Shown: positions 35,332-44,090, numbered from the stretch's first letter. The stretch: 64,000 nt of DNA from Pandoraea aquatica (GCF_902459565.1 NZ_CABPSN010000006.1:124001-188000), one strand, 5' to 3'. Notes: generated from the letters alone by a model not told the origin. Translations and numbers: made by a program.

Positions 35332-37236
35332 TCAGCGCAGGAAGCCTGTCGAGATCCACGGAATCGCCGCGACGCAGATCAGCCCGATGACGAGCGCGAC
35401 GAGGTAGCCCCAGATCGCGCGCATGCCCTTTGCCGGATCGACCTTGCCGATGGCACACGCCGCGTAGTACCCGACCCCGAATGGCGGTGCGAACAGCCCC
35501 AGCCCCATCGACAGCACGACCACCATCGCGTAATGCACCTCGTGCACGCCGACGGCACGCGCAATCGGGAACATCAGCGGCCCGAACAGCACGATGGCCG
35601 GAATCCCTTCGAGCACGCTGCCCAGCACGATAAACGCGACCACCGACACCGCGATAAAGCCCGCCGCGCCACCCGGCATGCGCTCCATGGCCGACGCGAG
35701 GTCCTGCGCGAAGCCCGATTGCGTCAGCCCCCAGGCCATGCCGGTCGCCGCCCCGATGATGAAGATGATGGCCCCCGAGAGCGCTGCCGTTTCGATCAGC
35801 ATCGGCAACAGACGCCGCGCGTCGAACTTACGGTAGATGAACAATCCCGCCAGCACCGAGTAGGCGATGCCGATGGTCGACACCTCGGTGGCCGTCGCCA
35901 CGCCTTCGACCACCGCCGCACGGATCACGAACGGCAATGCGACCGCAGGCAGCGCGTAGACGAAGGCCTTCATCACCGCGCCCTTCTTGGCGCGCTCGAC
36001 ACCGGACAGGTCTTCATGGCGATAGCGCCACCAGACCACACAGCACAGCGCCACGCCCAGCACGACGCCCGGCAACAGGCCGCCCGTGAACAACGCCGAG
36101 ATCGACACGCCCGTCACCGAGCCGATGGTGATCAGCACGATCGACGGCGGAATGGTTTCGGTCTGTGCGCCCGTGGTCGAGAGCAACGCCACGAGATCGC
36201 CCGGATCTGCGCCACGCTTTTTCATCTCCGGGAACAGCACCGGCGCGATGGCGGCCATGTCGGCAGCCTTCGAGCCGGAAATACCCGAGACCAGATACAT
36301 TCCACCGATCAGCACGTAACTCAGCCCGCCGCGTACGTGGCCGAGCATGCTCGCGAGGAACTGCACCATCGCACGCGCCATGCCGGTCATCTCGATCAAC
36401 AGCCCGAGAAAGACGAAGAGCGGCACGGCCAGCAGAATCAGATGCGACATCCCCTCATCCATGCGACCGACGAGCACGACCAGTGGTGTGGTCGTGGTGA
36501 GCGCCAGGAAACCGAACGTCGCCAGTGCGAACGAGAACGCAATCGGCACGCCGGCAAACACGCACGCGCCGACGACACCCGCGAAGAAGATCACCAGATT
36601 CCAGCGACCGAGCGGTTCGAGCGACGGCCCCAACAGCCAGAAGCCCGCACACACGACAGCCACCACCGCCATTGCCTGCACCGTGCGCCACGCAGGCGCA
36701 GCGCGCAGCAGGCGCAGCACGCTCACGAGCAACATCAGGGCCATGCCGACCGGCAAGGCCGCCGCGCGCCATGCGTTGCTGATTTCCATCGCGGGCGTGA
36801 CGACGAACGCTTCCTCCGACGCGTATTCGTACGCCGGATGCACGATCAGCAACAGAAAGGCCATGGCGGCGGCGACCGCCAGCATGTCGAGGAATGCGCG
36901 CGTGCCCGGCGATGCCTTGCCGACGAACGCCGTCATGCGCATGTGTTCGCCACGCCGCAACGCCACGACCGCGCCGAGCATCGACATCCAGAGAAAGAGG
37001 ATGCCCGCGAGTTCGTCGCCCCAGACGAGCGGCGCGTGGAACACGTAGCGCGCGATGACCCCCGCGAGCATGACGACGATATCCGCCAGCACGAGCAGCG
37101 CCGCAGGGATCTCCGTCAGCCAGCCGATGGCGCGATCGAGACCTGCCACGAACGCGCGCCAGCCGTGCGCGGGGGTGTCGACGTCAGTGGCATGGAGCCC
37201 TGACGCGGCAGACGGATGCGCGGGACGCGGCGTCAT
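35332..37236 (-). CDS. TRAP transporter, fused DctQ-DctM membrane subunit
   Basis: 634 residues from the ATG at 37236, one base after the DctP stop; the frame runs open to 37338 without support. The first 200 residues form the four-helix DctQ domain (VWGDELAGILFLWMSMLGAVVALRRGEHMRM). The remainder is the large DctM domain (GVPIAFSFALATFGF, AVPLFVFLGLLIEMTGMA, YLVSGISGSKAADMAAIAP, GLFAPPFGVGYYAAC). TRAP carriers import acids and sugars with sodium using a periplasmic binding protein. The two domains being fused is common. The cargo is probably the sugar acid used by the downstream genes. Confidence 0.92.
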   Translation of the reverse strand: MTPRPAHPSAASGLHATDVDTPAHGWRAFVAGLDRAIGWLTEIPAALLVLADIVVMLAGVIARYVFHAPLVWGDELAGILFLWMSMLGAVVALRRGEHMRMTAFVGKASPGTRAFLDMLAVAAAMAFLLLIVHPAYEYASEEAFVVTPAMEISNAWRAAALPVGMALMLLVSVLRLLRAAPAWRTVQAMAVVAVVCAGFWLLGPSLEPLGRWNLVIFFAGVVGACVFAGVPIAFSFALATFGFLALTTTTPLVVLVGRMDEGMSHLILLAVPLFVFLGLLIEMTGMARAMVQFLASMLGHVRGGLSYVLIGGMYLVSGISGSKAADMAAIAPVLFPEMKKRGADPGDLVALLSTTGAQTETIPPSIVLITIGSVTGVSISALFTGGLLPGVVLGVALCCVVWWRYRHEDLSGVERAKKGAVMKAFVYALPAVALPFVIRAAVVEGVATATEVSTIGIAYSVLAGLFIYRKFDARRLLPMLIETAALSGAIIFIIGAATGMAWGLTQSGFAQDLASAMERMPGGAAGFIAVSVVAFIVLGSVLEGIPAIVLFGPLMFPIARAVGVHEVHYAMVVVLSMGLGLFAPPFGVGYYAACAIGKVDPAKGMRAIWGYLVALVIGLICVAAIPWISTGFLR

Positions 37237-37237
37237 G

Positions 37238-38290
37238 TCAGGCCACCTTGCCTGCGGTCGCTTCGAGCAACGCCCAGGCTTCTGCACCGAACTTCTTCTG
37301 CCATTCGGCGTAGTACCCCGACTTCTGCAATTGCGCACGGAAGGTTTCGGGGGACGCCGAATTGAAGGCCAGCCCCTTGCTCGCCAGTTCGTTTTGCAAG
37401 CCGGTGTTGAGCGCGTAGACGTCCTCGCGCTGCTTGATGGCGGCTTCGTTGAACGCGCGGGCGACGATGGTCTTCAGGTCGTCCGGCAGGTTTTTCCACG
37501 ACCGGCCGTTGACGACGAGGTGATAGCCGTCCCAACTGTGATTCGTGATCGAGCAGAACTTCTGCACTTCGTAGAGCTTTGCCGTCTGCACGATGGCGAG
37601 CGGGTTTTCCTGTGCGTCCACCACGCGCGTTTGCAGCGCGGAGTAGACCTCGCTGAATTGCAGACTCGTCGGCGAGGCTTGCAGCGATTTGAACAGCGAG
37701 ATGCCCATCGGGCTGACCGGCACGCGGATCTTCATACCGGAAAGGTCGTTGGCCTTCGTGATCGGCTTGTTGCCGCTCGTGATCTGGCGGAAGCCGTTGT
37801 CCCACATCTTCTCAAAGGTGTAGAGCCCCGTCTTTGCGAAGGCCGCCCGGATGGTGTCACCGAGCTTGCCGTCGACGGCATGCCACACCTGGTCGTAGCT
37901 GGAGAACGCAAAGCCGACGGCCGTGATGGCGCTGATCGGGGCGAGCGTCGCGATCACCATGGTGCCTGCGTTGAAGATGTCGATCCCGCCGTTGCGCACC
38001 TGCGCAAGCATGTCCGTGTCGCCGCCCAGCTGGTTGTTGGGGAACACGCGCAATTCCATGCGCCCTTTGCTCTCGGCCGCGATGCGCGCCGCGACTTCCT
38101 GCGCGCGTACGTTCAGCGGATGGCTGACGGGCAGGTTGTTGCCGTACTTGAACACGTACTGGGGTGCCGCGGCGCGTGCGGTGCGCGGCAGCACGCCCGT
38201 CACACCGGCAACACCGGCCACGCCCAGCGCGGGCAGCGCAGAAAGCGCGCGCAGTACGTTGCGTCGGCCCTGTGAAGTTGAACTGGTCAT
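37238..38290 (-). CDS. TRAP transporter substrate-binding protein DctP
   Basis: 350 residues with a cleavable signal: GRRNVLRALSALPALGVAGVAG ends in TARAAAPQY, and the RRNVLRAL start is Tat-like. The mature DctP fold shows GNNLPVSHPLNVRAQEVAARI, LRVFPNNQLGGD, GGIDIFNAGTMVIA, GMKIRVPVSPMGISLFKSL with the conserved arginine that binds a carboxylate, and VDAQENPLAIVQTAKLYEVQKF. It acts in the periplasm and hands the cargo to DctQM. AGGAGACAAGCGC precedes its ATG. Confidence 0.93.
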   Translation of the reverse strand: MTSSTSQGRRNVLRALSALPALGVAGVAGVTGVLPRTARAAAPQYVFKYGNNLPVSHPLNVRAQEVAARIAAESKGRMELRVFPNNQLGGDTDMLAQVRNGGIDIFNAGTMVIATLAPISAITAVGFAFSSYDQVWHAVDGKLGDTIRAAFAKTGLYTFEKMWDNGFRQITSGNKPITKANDLSGMKIRVPVSPMGISLFKSLQASPTSLQFSEVYSALQTRVVDAQENPLAIVQTAKLYEVQKFCSITNHSWDGYHLVVNGRSWKNLPDDLKTIVARAFNEAAIKQREDVYALNTGLQNELASKGLAFNSASPETFRAQLQKSGYYAEWQKKFGAEAWALLEATAGKVA

Positions 38291-38356
38291 GCGCTTGTCT
38301 CCTGATATTGTGGTTTTCGTCTCGTCACTATTGTCGACTGCACCGCAGCACCGCAG

Positions 38357-39172
38357 TCAATTGCACCGTACGTGCATGCCGCCGTCGACCAGCAGCTCTA
38401 CGCCGTTGATGTAGCGCGCCTCGTCGGACGCGAGGAATACGGCGGCGTTCGCGACATCCCAGCCGTCGCCCATGCGCCCGGTCGGCGAGAGGCGATTGCG
38501 CGCCTCGACCATCGCCTGCGTGTTGTCGTAAAAGCCGGAAATCTGCTGATAGATGTGCGGCGTGTCCATCACGCCGGGCAGAATGCAGTTCGCACGGATA
38601 CCCTTGGCGGCATATTGCAGCGCCACGCTCTGCGTGAGCGAATTGACCGCGCCTTTGGACGCCGCGTAGGCGCAGTAGGCATACCCCGTCCAGCGAACGC
38701 CGCCGAGTGCGCCGATGTTGACGATGGCACCACTCCCCTGCGCCTCCATCGTCGGCAGCACGGCCTTGCACGTCAGGAACATGCTCTTGACGTTGACCGC
38801 CATCACGCGATCCCAGACTTCCTCGGTGGTTTCGACCGGACCGCCCTGCGACGTGATGCCCACGTTGTTGTGAAGAATGTCGATGTGGCCGTAGGTTTCG
38901 ATGGCGGCGGCGACGGCTTGCTGGACGTCGGCCCAGCGGGTGACATCGGCGGCCACGGCGATGGCGTCGTTGCCTTCACCGGCGATCACGTCGCGTGTGA
39001 TCTCGGCCGCCTGCGCCTCGCGATCGATGGCAACTACCTTCGCGCCATGTCGCGCGTAAGCCACTGCGGCAGCTTTGCCGTTGCCCCAGCCGTCGCCGAC
39101 CGAACCCGCACCGAATACCAACGCCACGCGGCCCTCCAGCCGACGCGACGTCGACACGTCTGCTCCTGCCAT
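38357..39172 (-). CDS. SDR-family dehydrogenase with altered catalytic serine
   Basis: 271 residues from the ATG at 39172 (AGGAG seven bases ahead; a GTG at 39175 is also possible). The cofactor loop is unusual, FGAGSVGDGWGNGKAAAV in place of TGxxxGIG. The NNVG and YAASK motifs are present, but the strand normally ending in the catalytic serine reads NIGALGG, with no Ser or Thr there. It heads the leftward operon with the TRAP carrier and RuBisCO-like protein and probably oxidises the imported sugar acid. Substrate not identified. Confidence 0.88.
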   Translation of the reverse strand: MAGADVSTSRRLEGRVALVFGAGSVGDGWGNGKAAAVAYARHGAKVVAIDREAQAAEITRDVIAGEGNDAIAVAADVTRWADVQQAVAAAIETYGHIDILHNNVGITSQGGPVETTEEVWDRVMAVNVKSMFLTCKAVLPTMEAQGSGAIVNIGALGGVRWTGYAYCAYAASKGAVNSLTQSVALQYAAKGIRANCILPGVMDTPHIYQQISGFYDNTQAMVEARNRLSPTGRMGDGWDVANAAVFLASDEARYINGVELLVDGGMHVRCN

Positions 39173-39371
39173 CACTCGTCTCCTGTTCTTTTCCTATTCG
39201 CTTCGCACCGGTCTTGCGATGCGTTTCGATGCGTTTCAATCCGCTATGAAGTCGTACGATAGGCGGCAAACCGGCAATCGACCAACCCGATTTCATGATG
39301 CGATTTGATGTGCTTTGATGAAGTATGCTGCGTTTATCGCGTTCATCGAAACACTCAAAGGACTCACTTCC
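39173..39371. promoter_or_regulatory. Divergent promoter region with tandem 10-bp repeat
   Basis: About 200 bases between the SDR operon and the LacI gene. CGATGCGTTT is repeated head to tail at 39217-39226 and 39227-39236, one helical turn apart. Further related GATG/GTTT words lie near 39298-39350. LacI-type repressors often bind such gaps, but a clean palindrome is not visible. Confidence 0.55.
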
Positions 39372-40406
39372 ATGCGACGAAATATGCCCAATCAGGCGGA
39401 CATCGCCCGAATGGCGGGCGTCTCGACCGCCACGGTCGACCGGGTGCTGCATCGCCGGGAAGGCGTGCGCCAGACGACGGTTCAGCGGGTGTTGCTCGCC
39501 GCGAGTGAGTTGAAGTATTTGCCGGAGCAGGATTTGGAGGCCGTGCGCCTGTCGCCGCCGACGCAGTTGCTGTTCGTGCTGCCTGACCGGAGCAGCAAGT
39601 TTCTGCGCATGCTAGGCGAGTGGGTGCAATGCTCGCAAACGCAGTGGGCGCCGTACAACGTCAACTGCCGGGTGCAGTTCATTCAGGGGTTCGACCCGGA
39701 CGCGATGGCCTCGGCGTTGCTGGGGCGCGGGCGCGGCTGCGACGGCGTAGCGTTCATGCCGCTGGAACATCCGAAGGTGCGAGAAGCGGTCGACACGCTG
39801 GCCGACGACGGCGTCGCGACCGTCACGCTGGTTTCCGATCTGTCGCACTCGCGGCGCATCGCGTATGTGGGGCTCGACAATGGCTCGGCGGGGCGCACGG
39901 CGGCCTATCTGATTGCCCGGTTCGTCGGTCAGAAGCGCCACGCGAAGGTGGCGCTGATTGCCGGGTCGCTCAGCTACAAAGCCCACGTGGAGCGTGAGGC
40001 CGGGTTCTTGCAGTTGTTTTCCGAGCAATACCCGCAGATGCAGGTCGTCGGGCTGCGCGAGGGCTACGACGACGAGAAGGTCAATTACCGCCAGACGCGC
40101 GCGCTACTCGAGCAACACCCCGACCTCTCCGCGATCTACAACATCGGCGGCGGATCGGAGGGCGTTGGCAAAGCGCTCAAGGAGGTAGGCAAGGAGCACA
40201 AGGTGGTGTTCATCGGACACGGCCTCACGCCAGATACCCGGGCCATGCTGATCGACGGCACGATGGACGCCGTCATCACCCAAAGTCCGCAGAGCGCCAT
40301 CATGAACTGCGTGCGCATCTTCGCGAACCTGCGCGAAAAGCGCGACCTGTCGGCCGGTGTCGAAGCCAGCCGAAGTCAGGTGATCTTTCGGGAGAATTTG
40401 CCGTAG
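39372..40406 (+). CDS. LacI-family transcriptional regulator
   Basis: 344 residues from the ATG at 39372 (AAAGGA ahead; the frame is open from 39315). The helix-turn-helix and hinge read NQADIARMAGVSTATVDRVLHRREGV, then a periplasmic-binding-type sensor domain (LLFVLPDRSSKFLRMLGEW, GFDPDAMASALLGRGRGCDGVAFMP, RIAYVGLDNGSAGRTAAYLIARF, AIYNIGGGSEGVGKALKE). It lies divergent from the SDR-TRAP-RuBisCO-like operon and is its likely repressor, with a sugar or sugar acid as inducer. A long perfect-stem terminator follows. Confidence 0.93.
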   Translation: MRRNMPNQADIARMAGVSTATVDRVLHRREGVRQTTVQRVLLAASELKYLPEQDLEAVRLSPPTQLLFVLPDRSSKFLRMLGEWVQCSQTQWAPYNVNCRVQFIQGFDPDAMASALLGRGRGCDGVAFMPLEHPKVREAVDTLADDGVATVTLVSDLSHSRRIAYVGLDNGSAGRTAAYLIARFVGQKRHAKVALIAGSLSYKAHVEREAGFLQLFSEQYPQMQVVGLREGYDDEKVNYRQTRALLEQHPDLSAIYNIGGGSEGVGKALKEVGKEHKVVFIGHGLTPDTRAMLIDGTMDAVITQSPQSAIMNCVRIFANLREKRDLSAGVEASRSQVIFRENLP

Positions 40407-40427
40407 AACTCACGCGGCGATGTCGCG

Positions 40428-40475
40428 ATGTCGAGCGCGCAATACCCCGGGTTATCGGCTTTGCGCGCTCGACAT
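40428..40475. terminator. Bidirectional terminator with perfect 15-bp stem
   Basis: ATGTCGAGCGCGCAA (40428-40442) pairs exactly with TTGCGCGCTCGACAT (40461-40475) around an 18-base loop, between the convergent LacI and COG0523 genes. No strong T run is present on either side. Confidence 0.7.
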
Positions 40476-40482
40476 CTGTGTC

Positions 40483-41484
40483 TTACTGCATCGTCAATCG
40501 ATTGAAACCGGCGTCGATCAACCCGGCGTTTGCGAACCGGTGAAGAGATTCGAGAATGCGCGATTTCTCTAGCCCGTCGGTGATGAACACCAGTCGCGAC
40601 GTCGACGCCTCCCCTTCGATTTGCGGCAGATGGCTCGGCGGATAGACGCGGTGACGCACGCCCTGCACCACGAGCTGCCCCGGCGTCGAGCGTATCGACA
40701 GAACCGACTTGAAGCGCAGAATCCGGTCGCCGTGACGATTGAGCAACGCCGTGAGCCAGACGGAGAATGTCGCCCAGTCGAGCGACGTGTCGAGCGCGAT
40801 GGAAAAGCTCTGCACCGAGCTCGTATGGACGTGCGCGCCGGCCTGACGTGACGAGACGTCTCCAATAGCCGAAGCCTCGCCCGGCGCAAAGAGCGCCTCG
40901 GGCACTTCACTGGTCATGATGGCGCACGCAGGATTCACGGCGCGAACCGCATCGACGAGTGCGCTCAGACCACTCTCGTCCAACAGATCGGTCTTGGTGA
41001 TGGCCACACGATCGGCCGCCGCGAGTTGTGCTGCCGCTTCCGGATAGCGTGCCAGCGACGCGATGCCTTCCAGCGCGTCGAACGTCGTGACGCAGGCACC
41101 CACGCGAAGGTATTCGTCGAGATTTTCATCCGACAGCACGGTGCCCAGTATCGGACCGGGATCGGCCAGACCACTGGTCTCGATGATGATGCGCTCCAGT
41201 TCCGGCAATTCGCCGCGCGCACGACGGGTCAGAATGTCGAGCAACGTCTCGCGCAGATCATCGAGCACCGTGCAGCACAGGCACCCATTGGCGATGGTCG
41301 CAATCTCCGAATTCAGGTGCAACGTCAGGCGGTCGTCAATCGATTCGCGCCCGAACTCGTTGATGATGACCAGTGTCGACGCGGGCGGCCGCTGCGCCAG
41401 ATAGCGCTTGAGCAGCGTGGTTTTACCGCTGCCGAGAAAGCCTGTGACGATATTCAGTTCGAGACGCGGTACGAGTCTGACCAT
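40483..41484 (-). CDS. COG0523/CobW-family GTPase, likely metallochaperone
   Basis: 333 residues from the ATG at 41484; the longer frame to 41631 overlaps the upstream gene. Walker A is GFLGSGKTT at 15-23, the metal-binding CxCC motif is C68-L-C70-C71 in NGCLCCT, ETSGLADP is the Walker B/switch region and ITKTDLLDE the guanine-specificity motif. The C-terminal CobW_C domain begins about residue 225. Family members insert zinc or other metals into client enzymes using GTP. The divergent amidohydrolase, a metal enzyme, is the obvious client here. The start lies 31 bases inside the upstream small gene. Confidence 0.9.
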   Translation of the reverse strand: MVRLVPRLELNIVTGFLGSGKTTLLKRYLAQRPPASTLVIINEFGRESIDDRLTLHLNSEIATIANGCLCCTVLDDLRETLLDILTRRARGELPELERIIIETSGLADPGPILGTVLSDENLDEYLRVGACVTTFDALEGIASLARYPEAAAQLAAADRVAITKTDLLDESGLSALVDAVRAVNPACAIMTSEVPEALFAPGEASAIGDVSSRQAGAHVHTSSVQSFSIALDTSLDWATFSVWLTALLNRHGDRILRFKSVLSIRSTPGQLVVQGVRHRVYPPSHLPQIEGEASTSRLVFITDGLEKSRILESLHRFANAGLIDAGFNRLTMQ

Positions 41485-41801
41485 AGCGATTGCGCGACCG
41501 TGAAGTCGCTCTCCAGCGGATCGATGAGGGTGTGACCAAGATGTTCGGCAACGCGCCAGAGCGACGAAAGATCGGACGCGAGTTGACGACGCCCGCTTGC
41601 GTCTTCCACGCTGTACGATTCGCCGTCCCAATCGTCGGCCTTCAGACCATGTGGACGCAGAATGCGATTGATGAGCCGCAGCCGACGCGCGCGTTCGCTG
41701 CGATTCTCCAGAATGCCGGCCGCTACGGAATGCTGACCCATCGGGTCGGCGGCATCGGTCCAGTGTTCACTCACGCCAAAGACGGCGCAGACTTCACACA
41801 T
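41454..41801 (-). CDS. Small CxxC protein of unknown function
   Basis: 115 residues from the ATG at 41801, which has GGAGGATCTTGAA in front and begins one base after the GntR stop. It starts MCEVCAVFGVSEHWTDAADP, giving a CxxC at residues 2-5, then a basic helix with NRSERARRLRLINRILRP and an acidic tail. I do not recognise the family. Overlap with the COG0523 gene at its 3' end and the N-terminal CxxC suggest a metal-linked partner of the GTPase. Other frames here look unsuitable. Confidence 0.75.
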   Translation of the reverse strand: MCEVCAVFGVSEHWTDAADPMGQHSVAAGILENRSERARRLRLINRILRPHGLKADDWDGESYSVEDASGRRQLASDLSSLWRVAEHLGHTLIDPLESDFTVAQSLWSDSYRVSN

Positions 41802-41802
41802 T

Positions 41803-42576
41803 TCAAGATCCTCCGGAAAACCCCGGCACATTCGCCTGTGCGCCGACGGCCATGCTGCCGAGCGCACTGAGCGAGATGTACTCGGTCACGCGTTTGCGTG
41901 CGAGATTGGTATGTGAAGCCGCCAGCTCGTCCGCACGCTCGGCGTCCCGCGTGCGAATGGCCTCCAGAATTTCGCGGTGCTCGCGCAGGATGTTGTTCAG
42001 ATGCGCTTGCCGCGCCGCCGGCGTCGGGAAGGTTTCGTAGCTCATCGCCAATCGTGCGATCCGCAGGTTTTCCGTCAGCAGATTCGTGTAAATCTTGGCG
42101 AGCACGCGATTGCCGCAGGCATTGCCGATGGCCAGATGCAGCTCCCAGTTGCCGTCGATCATGCCGTTGACGTCCTCCTTCTCATGCGCCGTCTCGAAGG
42201 CCACCACCAACGCCTCGATGCGCGCCAGATCCGCGGGCGTGCGTCGCAGCGCCGCCAGCCGCGTCGTTGCGCGTTGCGTCAACTCGAACGCCTCCAGATG
42301 CTCCTGCAACTGCGGGATATCCATCGACGACACCCGCGCGCCCCGGTTCGGCAGGATCGAAATCAGCCCTTCCGCCGCCAGACGAATCATGGCTTCGCGC
42401 AGCGGCGTTCGAGAAATCCCCAGCTCGTCGACGAGCGCCTGCTCGTCGATGTCATCGCCCGGATGCATCTCCAGCGACACGATGCGATCGCGTAGCAACT
42501 GGTAGGCCTTCGAAGCCCCGGAACCCTTGACGTGTTTGGTCGCCGCGTCCTGAGCGACCTCAGCTTTCTTGCGCAT
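41803..42576 (-). CDS. GntR-family regulator, FCD subfamily
   Basis: 257 residues from the ATG at 42576. A GntR winged helix (KAYQLLRDRIVSLEMHPGDDIDEQALVDELGISRTPLREAMIRLAAEGLI) is followed by an FCD ligand domain with likely metal-binding residues in ELHLAIGNACGN and HREILEAIR. It heads a three-gene leftward unit with the CxxC protein and GTPase and is divergent from the amidohydrolase gene, whose promoter carries a dyad. It probably senses the amidohydrolase substrate or product. Confidence 0.93.
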   Translation of the reverse strand: MRKKAEVAQDAATKHVKGSGASKAYQLLRDRIVSLEMHPGDDIDEQALVDELGISRTPLREAMIRLAAEGLISILPNRGARVSSMDIPQLQEHLEAFELTQRATTRLAALRRTPADLARIEALVVAFETAHEKEDVNGMIDGNWELHLAIGNACGNRVLAKIYTNLLTENLRIARLAMSYETFPTPAARQAHLNNILREHREILEAIRTRDAERADELAASHTNLARKRVTEYISLSALGSMAVGAQANVPGFSGGS

Positions 42577-42627
42577 GGTGAGACATGAAGTGATCGATTG
42601 GCAGCCAGTGTAGCGAACATTCCCTAC

Positions 42628-42667
42628 TTGACACAATAATTTTATACACAAACAATTTGTCGTGTAT
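42628..42667. promoter_or_regulatory. Promoter and candidate GntR operator of the amidohydrolase
   Basis: TTGACA (42628-42633) is followed after 17 bases by AACAAT as a weak -10. ATACAC (42644-42649) and GTGTAT (42662-42667) form an inverted repeat over the -10 and presumed start site, and GTGTATTT recurs at 42673. The position suits repression by the divergent GntR protein. Confidence 0.6.
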
Positions 42668-42692
42668 TTACTGTGTATTTTTGGAGAATGAG

Positions 42693-44090
42693 ATGAATCA
42701 GGAACCGCTGGATCTCGTGATAACGCGCGGTCGGGTGCACACCCCTGAAGGGTTTTCGACGCTGAACATCGGCGTGCGAGGCGGAAAAATCGTGGCGCTG
42801 ACGGACGACGCGAACACGCCGCCCGCGCTGCGGACCATCGACGCAGGCGGTTTGGACGTGCTGCCGGGGCTGTGGCATGTGCACTGCCACTTTCGCGAGC
42901 CGGGACACACCTACAAGGAGGATTTCACGTCGGGCACTACGGCCGCAGCCGCAGGGGGCATTACGTTCTGCATCGACATGACGAACAACGATCCTCACCC
43001 GACGACACTCGAATCGTTCATGCTCAAGCGGGAAACCATCGCGCCGAAAGCGCTGGTCGACTATGCGCTGTACGGCGGCGGCCTGTACCCGAAAACGGTG
43101 GCAGCGCTCGCCGAAGCGGGCGCGATCGGCATCAAGGTTTTCAACACCCGGCACGTGAAAGAGGTGTATCCGTACATTTCCGAGTTGGGTGTGGTCGACC
43201 ACGGCATCCTGCACGAGCTGTACGAAGCGGTCGCCGACAAGGGACTGCTCTGCGCCGTGCACCACGACGACAGCGAGTGGTGCAAACGGCTGACGTTTCG
43301 CGATTACATCAACCCGGGCAAGACCAGCAATCGCGACTACATGGAGGCGTACGAGCGCGGTTATATGTACGGCCACGGGATGGCGGCAGGGCTGGCGGCG
43401 TCGATTTACTACGCGCGACTGACGGGCGTGCGTCTGCATGTCCTGCACATGGGCGTCATGCCGCCGGGTGCCAACGAGCTGGTGCGACAGGCCAAGGCGC
43501 AAGGACAGGACATCTCCGGCGAGATGGAATCCGCGACTTTGTTCATGACGCGCGCTCAGGCGGAGAAGGTCGGACCCGGCGCCTATGCGTGGGCGTACGC
43601 ACCGGAGAGCCATTGGGCGGCGGTGCACGACGGCACGGCCGACATGCTGGTGGGGGAACATGCGCCGCATACGCTCGAAGAAATCACGCCGGGCTGGAAA
43701 GACAACTTCTCCGTGCCGTTGGGCATTACGGGCGCGCAGGAATTTATTCCGCTGGTGCTCAACGCCGTTAATGCGGGAAAGTTGACGCTTCAGGACGTTG
43801 CACGCCTTTGCGCGGAAGCCCCTGCCAAACGCTTCGGCCAATATCCGAAGAAGGGGCGGATCCAGTGTGGTGCCGACGCCGACTTCACTATCGTCGATAT
43901 GAAGCAGAAACAGACTTTCACCGTTGCCGACATGCATACGAAGGCCGGCTACACCGCGTGGGAAGGCATCCAGACGACGGGCATGCCGGTCTACACCGTC
44001 GTGCGAGGCGAGACGGTCATGGACCACGGCCAGATCGTCGGCACGCCGGGGCACGGCCAGTTCCACCCGGGCATCGGCGCTTCCGCCTGA
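42693..44090 (+). CDS. Cyclic amidohydrolase (dihydroorotase/allantoinase/hydantoinase-like)
   Basis: 465 residues from the ATG at 42693 with GGAG ahead. The fold is that of the dihydroorotase group: GLWHVHCHFREPG at 59-71 (H64, H66 as metal ligands), the carbamylation lysine K148 in IGIKVFN, H190-H191 in AVHHDD and H252 in VLHMG. Two positions differ from usual: the residue before the HxH pair is H instead of D, and the base in the GEHAPH motif is E instead of D. It hydrolyses a cyclic amide or imide; the substrate is unclear. MFS and a metallochaperone gene flank it. Confidence 0.85.
   Translation: MNQEPLDLVITRGRVHTPEGFSTLNIGVRGGKIVALTDDANTPPALRTIDAGGLDVLPGLWHVHCHFREPGHTYKEDFTSGTTAAAAGGITFCIDMTNNDPHPTTLESFMLKRETIAPKALVDYALYGGGLYPKTVAALAEAGAIGIKVFNTRHVKEVYPYISELGVVDHGILHELYEAVADKGLLCAVHHDDSEWCKRLTFRDYINPGKTSNRDYMEAYERGYMYGHGMAAGLAASIYYARLTGVRLHVLHMGVMPPGANELVRQAKAQGQDISGEMESATLFMTRAQAEKVGPGAYAWAYAPESHWAAVHDGTADMLVGEHAPHTLEEITPGWKDNFSVPLGITGAQEFIPLVLNAVNAGKLTLQDVARLCAEAPAKRFGQYPKKGRIQCGADADFTIVDMKQKQTFTVADMHTKAGYTAWEGIQTTGMPVYTVVRGETVMDHGQIVGTPGHGQFHPGIGASA

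Noticed and set aside
34762-37203. 813-codon rightward open frame opposite the VOC and TRAP genes
   Set aside because: No family pattern, extreme Arg/His/Gln content; antisense shadow.
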